This document shows, piece after piece, positions 61,226 to 64,000 of a stretch of 64,000 nucleotides of DNA. The position numbers were made by a program, and so were the translations under genes. Position 1 is the first letter of the stretch, and each line of letters opens with the position of its first letter. The stretch comes from Rhodospirillales bacterium BBD 1991-14 (lineage in GTDB: Bacteria; Pseudomonadota; Alphaproteobacteria; Kiloniellales; Kiloniellaceae). Below the pieces are notes generated by a model. That model searched no databases and was not told the origin of the DNA. It was given only the letters and a program-made list of their open reading frames with translations. The stretch covers positions 186,001 to 250,000 of the forward strand of contig LYSY01000008.1 of the NCBI GenBank assembly GCA_001657395.1. Direction: 5' to 3'.

Positions 61226-61365
61226 TCGCCACCTCCGCCCATCCGGATCAGGGAAACAAAGTAAACCACGACCACAAAGGTCACCAGGACCGCCAGCAGC
61301 GCCCAGTTCTTGATCTTCTGCTGGCGCAGTCTTTCTTTTTCGTCCTGATCGTCCATCACGCTCAT
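61222..61365 (-). CDS. CoxF-like small membrane protein
   Basis: This 47-residue protein has charged [20 protein letters not shown], then one membrane helix ([20 protein letters not shown]) and a glycine tail. It overlaps both ctaB (before) and ctaG (after) by ATGA junctions, so it is clearly translated as part of the operon. A similar small protein stands between ctaB and ctaG in other alphaproteobacteria. Confidence 0.85.
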   Translation of the reverse strand: MSVMDDQDEKERLRQQKIKNWALLAVLVTFVVVVYFVSLIRMGGGGE

Positions 61366-62351
61366 CCCGCAAAGCCGGACGACGCCAGCAGCAGACCTGC
61401 CGTATCGGCCAGGAGGTCCGGCGCCAGCATACCCGGAGCCCGATCGACGATAATCAGGCTGAACAGCACGAAAAGATAGAGGATCGAGAAGCCGAAGAGC
61501 TGCTTGGCCGCGCGGTCGCTGTCGTCGCGCAGCACGCGCAGCGCCAGCAGCACGAAGAAGGCGCCCATGGCCGCGGCCACCAGGCCGTAGACCGCCCCTG
61601 CGGTGCCGAGCAGCGCCGGCGCCAGACCGAGTGGCGCCAGCAGCAGGCTGTAGAGCAAAATCTGACGCTTGGTCGCCGCCTTGCCTGCCACCACCGGCAG
61701 CATCGGCACCTTGGCCTTGGCGTAGTCGATCTGGCGATAGAGCGCCAGTGCCCAGAAGTGCGGCGGCGTCCATATGAAGATCAGGGCGAAGAGCGCGATG
61801 GACTGTATGTCCACCCCGCCGGTCACCGCGGCCCAGCCGATCATGGGCGGGAAGGCCCCCGCGGCACCGCCGATGACGATGTTCTGCGGCGTGCGGCGCT
61901 TCAGCCAGATGGTGTAGACGAACACGTAGAAGGCATTGGCCAGAGCCAGCAGCGCCGCCGCGGCCCAGTTGAGGGCCAGGCCCATCAGCATCACGGACAG
62001 GAGGCTGAGAATGACCCCGAAAGCCAAGGCCTCCTGCGGGGCGATGCGCCCGCGCGGCAGCGGGCGGCCGCGGGTGCGGTCCATCACCGCGTCAATGTCG
62101 CGCTCGTACCACATGTTGATGGCACCGGCGGCGCCGGCGCCGACAGCAATGCAGAGCACCGCCACCGCGGCCAGGAAGGGGTGGATCGTCCCCGGCGCGG
62201 CGTAGAGGCCGGCAAAGCCGCTGAACACCACCAGCGTCATCACCCGCGGTTTCAGCAGGGCGAAATAGTCGGAAACCCGGCCGCTGCGTACGGCAGAGGC
62301 CCCCGCCAGGGAGGCCCCGCCCGCCGCGATACCGATCGTCGCGTCACTCAC
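61362..62351 (-). CDS. ctaB: Protohaem IX farnesyltransferase (haem O synthase)
   Basis: This 329-residue UbiA-type prenyltransferase has the first Asp motif [15 protein letters not shown], the region [16 protein letters not shown], and the second Asp/His-rich loop [15 protein letters not shown]. It makes haem O for the oxidase. Nine hydrophobic segments. Normal length for Cox10 relatives. Confidence 0.97.
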   Translation of the reverse strand: MSDATIGIAAGGASLAGASAVRSGRVSDYFALLKPRVMTLVVFSGFAGLYAAPGTIHPFLAAVAVLCIAVGAGAAGAINMWYERDIDAVMDRTRGRPLPRGRIAPQEALAFGVILSLLSVMLMGLALNWAAAALLALANAFYVFVYTIWLKRRTPQNIVIGGAAGAFPPMIGWAAVTGGVDIQSIALFALIFIWTPPHFWALALYRQIDYAKAKVPMLPVVAGKAATKRQILLYSLLLAPLGLAPALLGTAGAVYGLVAAAMGAFFVLLALRVLRDDSDRAAKQLFGFSILYLFVLFSLIIVDRAPGMLAPDLLADTAGLLLASSGFAG

Positions 62352-62413
62352 GCCGCAGCTTTCCTTCTGTCGCCCAAAGCCAGGTCATGGTCTTCGTTCG
62401 CAACCTCCCGGCC

Positions 62414-64000
<1,587 letters not shown>

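Overview
The window is GC-rich, densely coded DNA from an alphaproteobacterial chromosome, most like Rhodospirillales/Kiloniellales. The evidence is a separate F0 operon of the order atpI-atpB-atpE-atpF'-atpF, an aa3-type cytochrome oxidase assembly cluster with Cox10, Cox11, SURF1 and DUF983, a one-chain GcvP behind a tandem glycine riboswitch, type II homoserine kinase, and dispersed hairpin-rich repeats. I see no tRNA, rRNA, CRISPR array, intact insertion sequence or prophage.

Layout. 0-6.2 kb: the C-terminal part of SMC, then a response regulator and a hybrid histidine kinase on the other strand. 6.5-9.2 kb: the F0 ATP synthase operon with its terminator. 9.4-11.4 kb: two copies of a 282-bp repeat around two divergent XRE-type regulators. 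11.4-16 kb: small housekeeping and hypothetical genes. 16-20.9 kb: glycine cleavage genes under a riboswitch. 21-25.2 kb: lipoprotein, double-CDGSH protein, ispH, thrB, rnhA and a truncated haemoglobin. 25.2-30.6 kb: small regulator/effector pairs (Lrp with a gate-domain membrane protein; TetR with a metallo-beta-lactamase-fold protein and a DoxX-like protein; ArsR with an alpha/beta hydrolase). 30.7-33.9 kb: arginase, ornithine aminotransferase and a leaderless substrate-binding-like protein. 34-42 kb: peroxiredoxin, DsbD, YqgE, GNAT, M16 peptidase and threonine synthase.

42.0-55.8 kb is the accessory core. Seven secreted proteins, all on the minus strand, are built from three interchangeable modules: an N module with one cysteine pair, an M module with one cysteine pair, and a C-terminal CARDB-like module without cysteine. 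Nested among them on the plus strand is an apparent membrane-stress operon of PspA, a YqiJ-like OB-fold membrane protein and a YqiK-type flotillin. The PspA protein carries an extra N-terminal domain of about 165 residues that looks like the N-terminal half of an IS605-type TnpB, without the nuclease domain. The original pspA ribosome binding site is still present and is now read as linker codons. I regard this fusion and the modular cluster around it as the most novel content of the window.

56-64 kb: an M32 carboxypeptidase, then SURF1, DUF983, CtaE, CtaG, a CoxF-like small protein, CtaB and a CtaD that runs off the window end. The surf1 and thrC blocks point the same way, and the accessory core lies between them.
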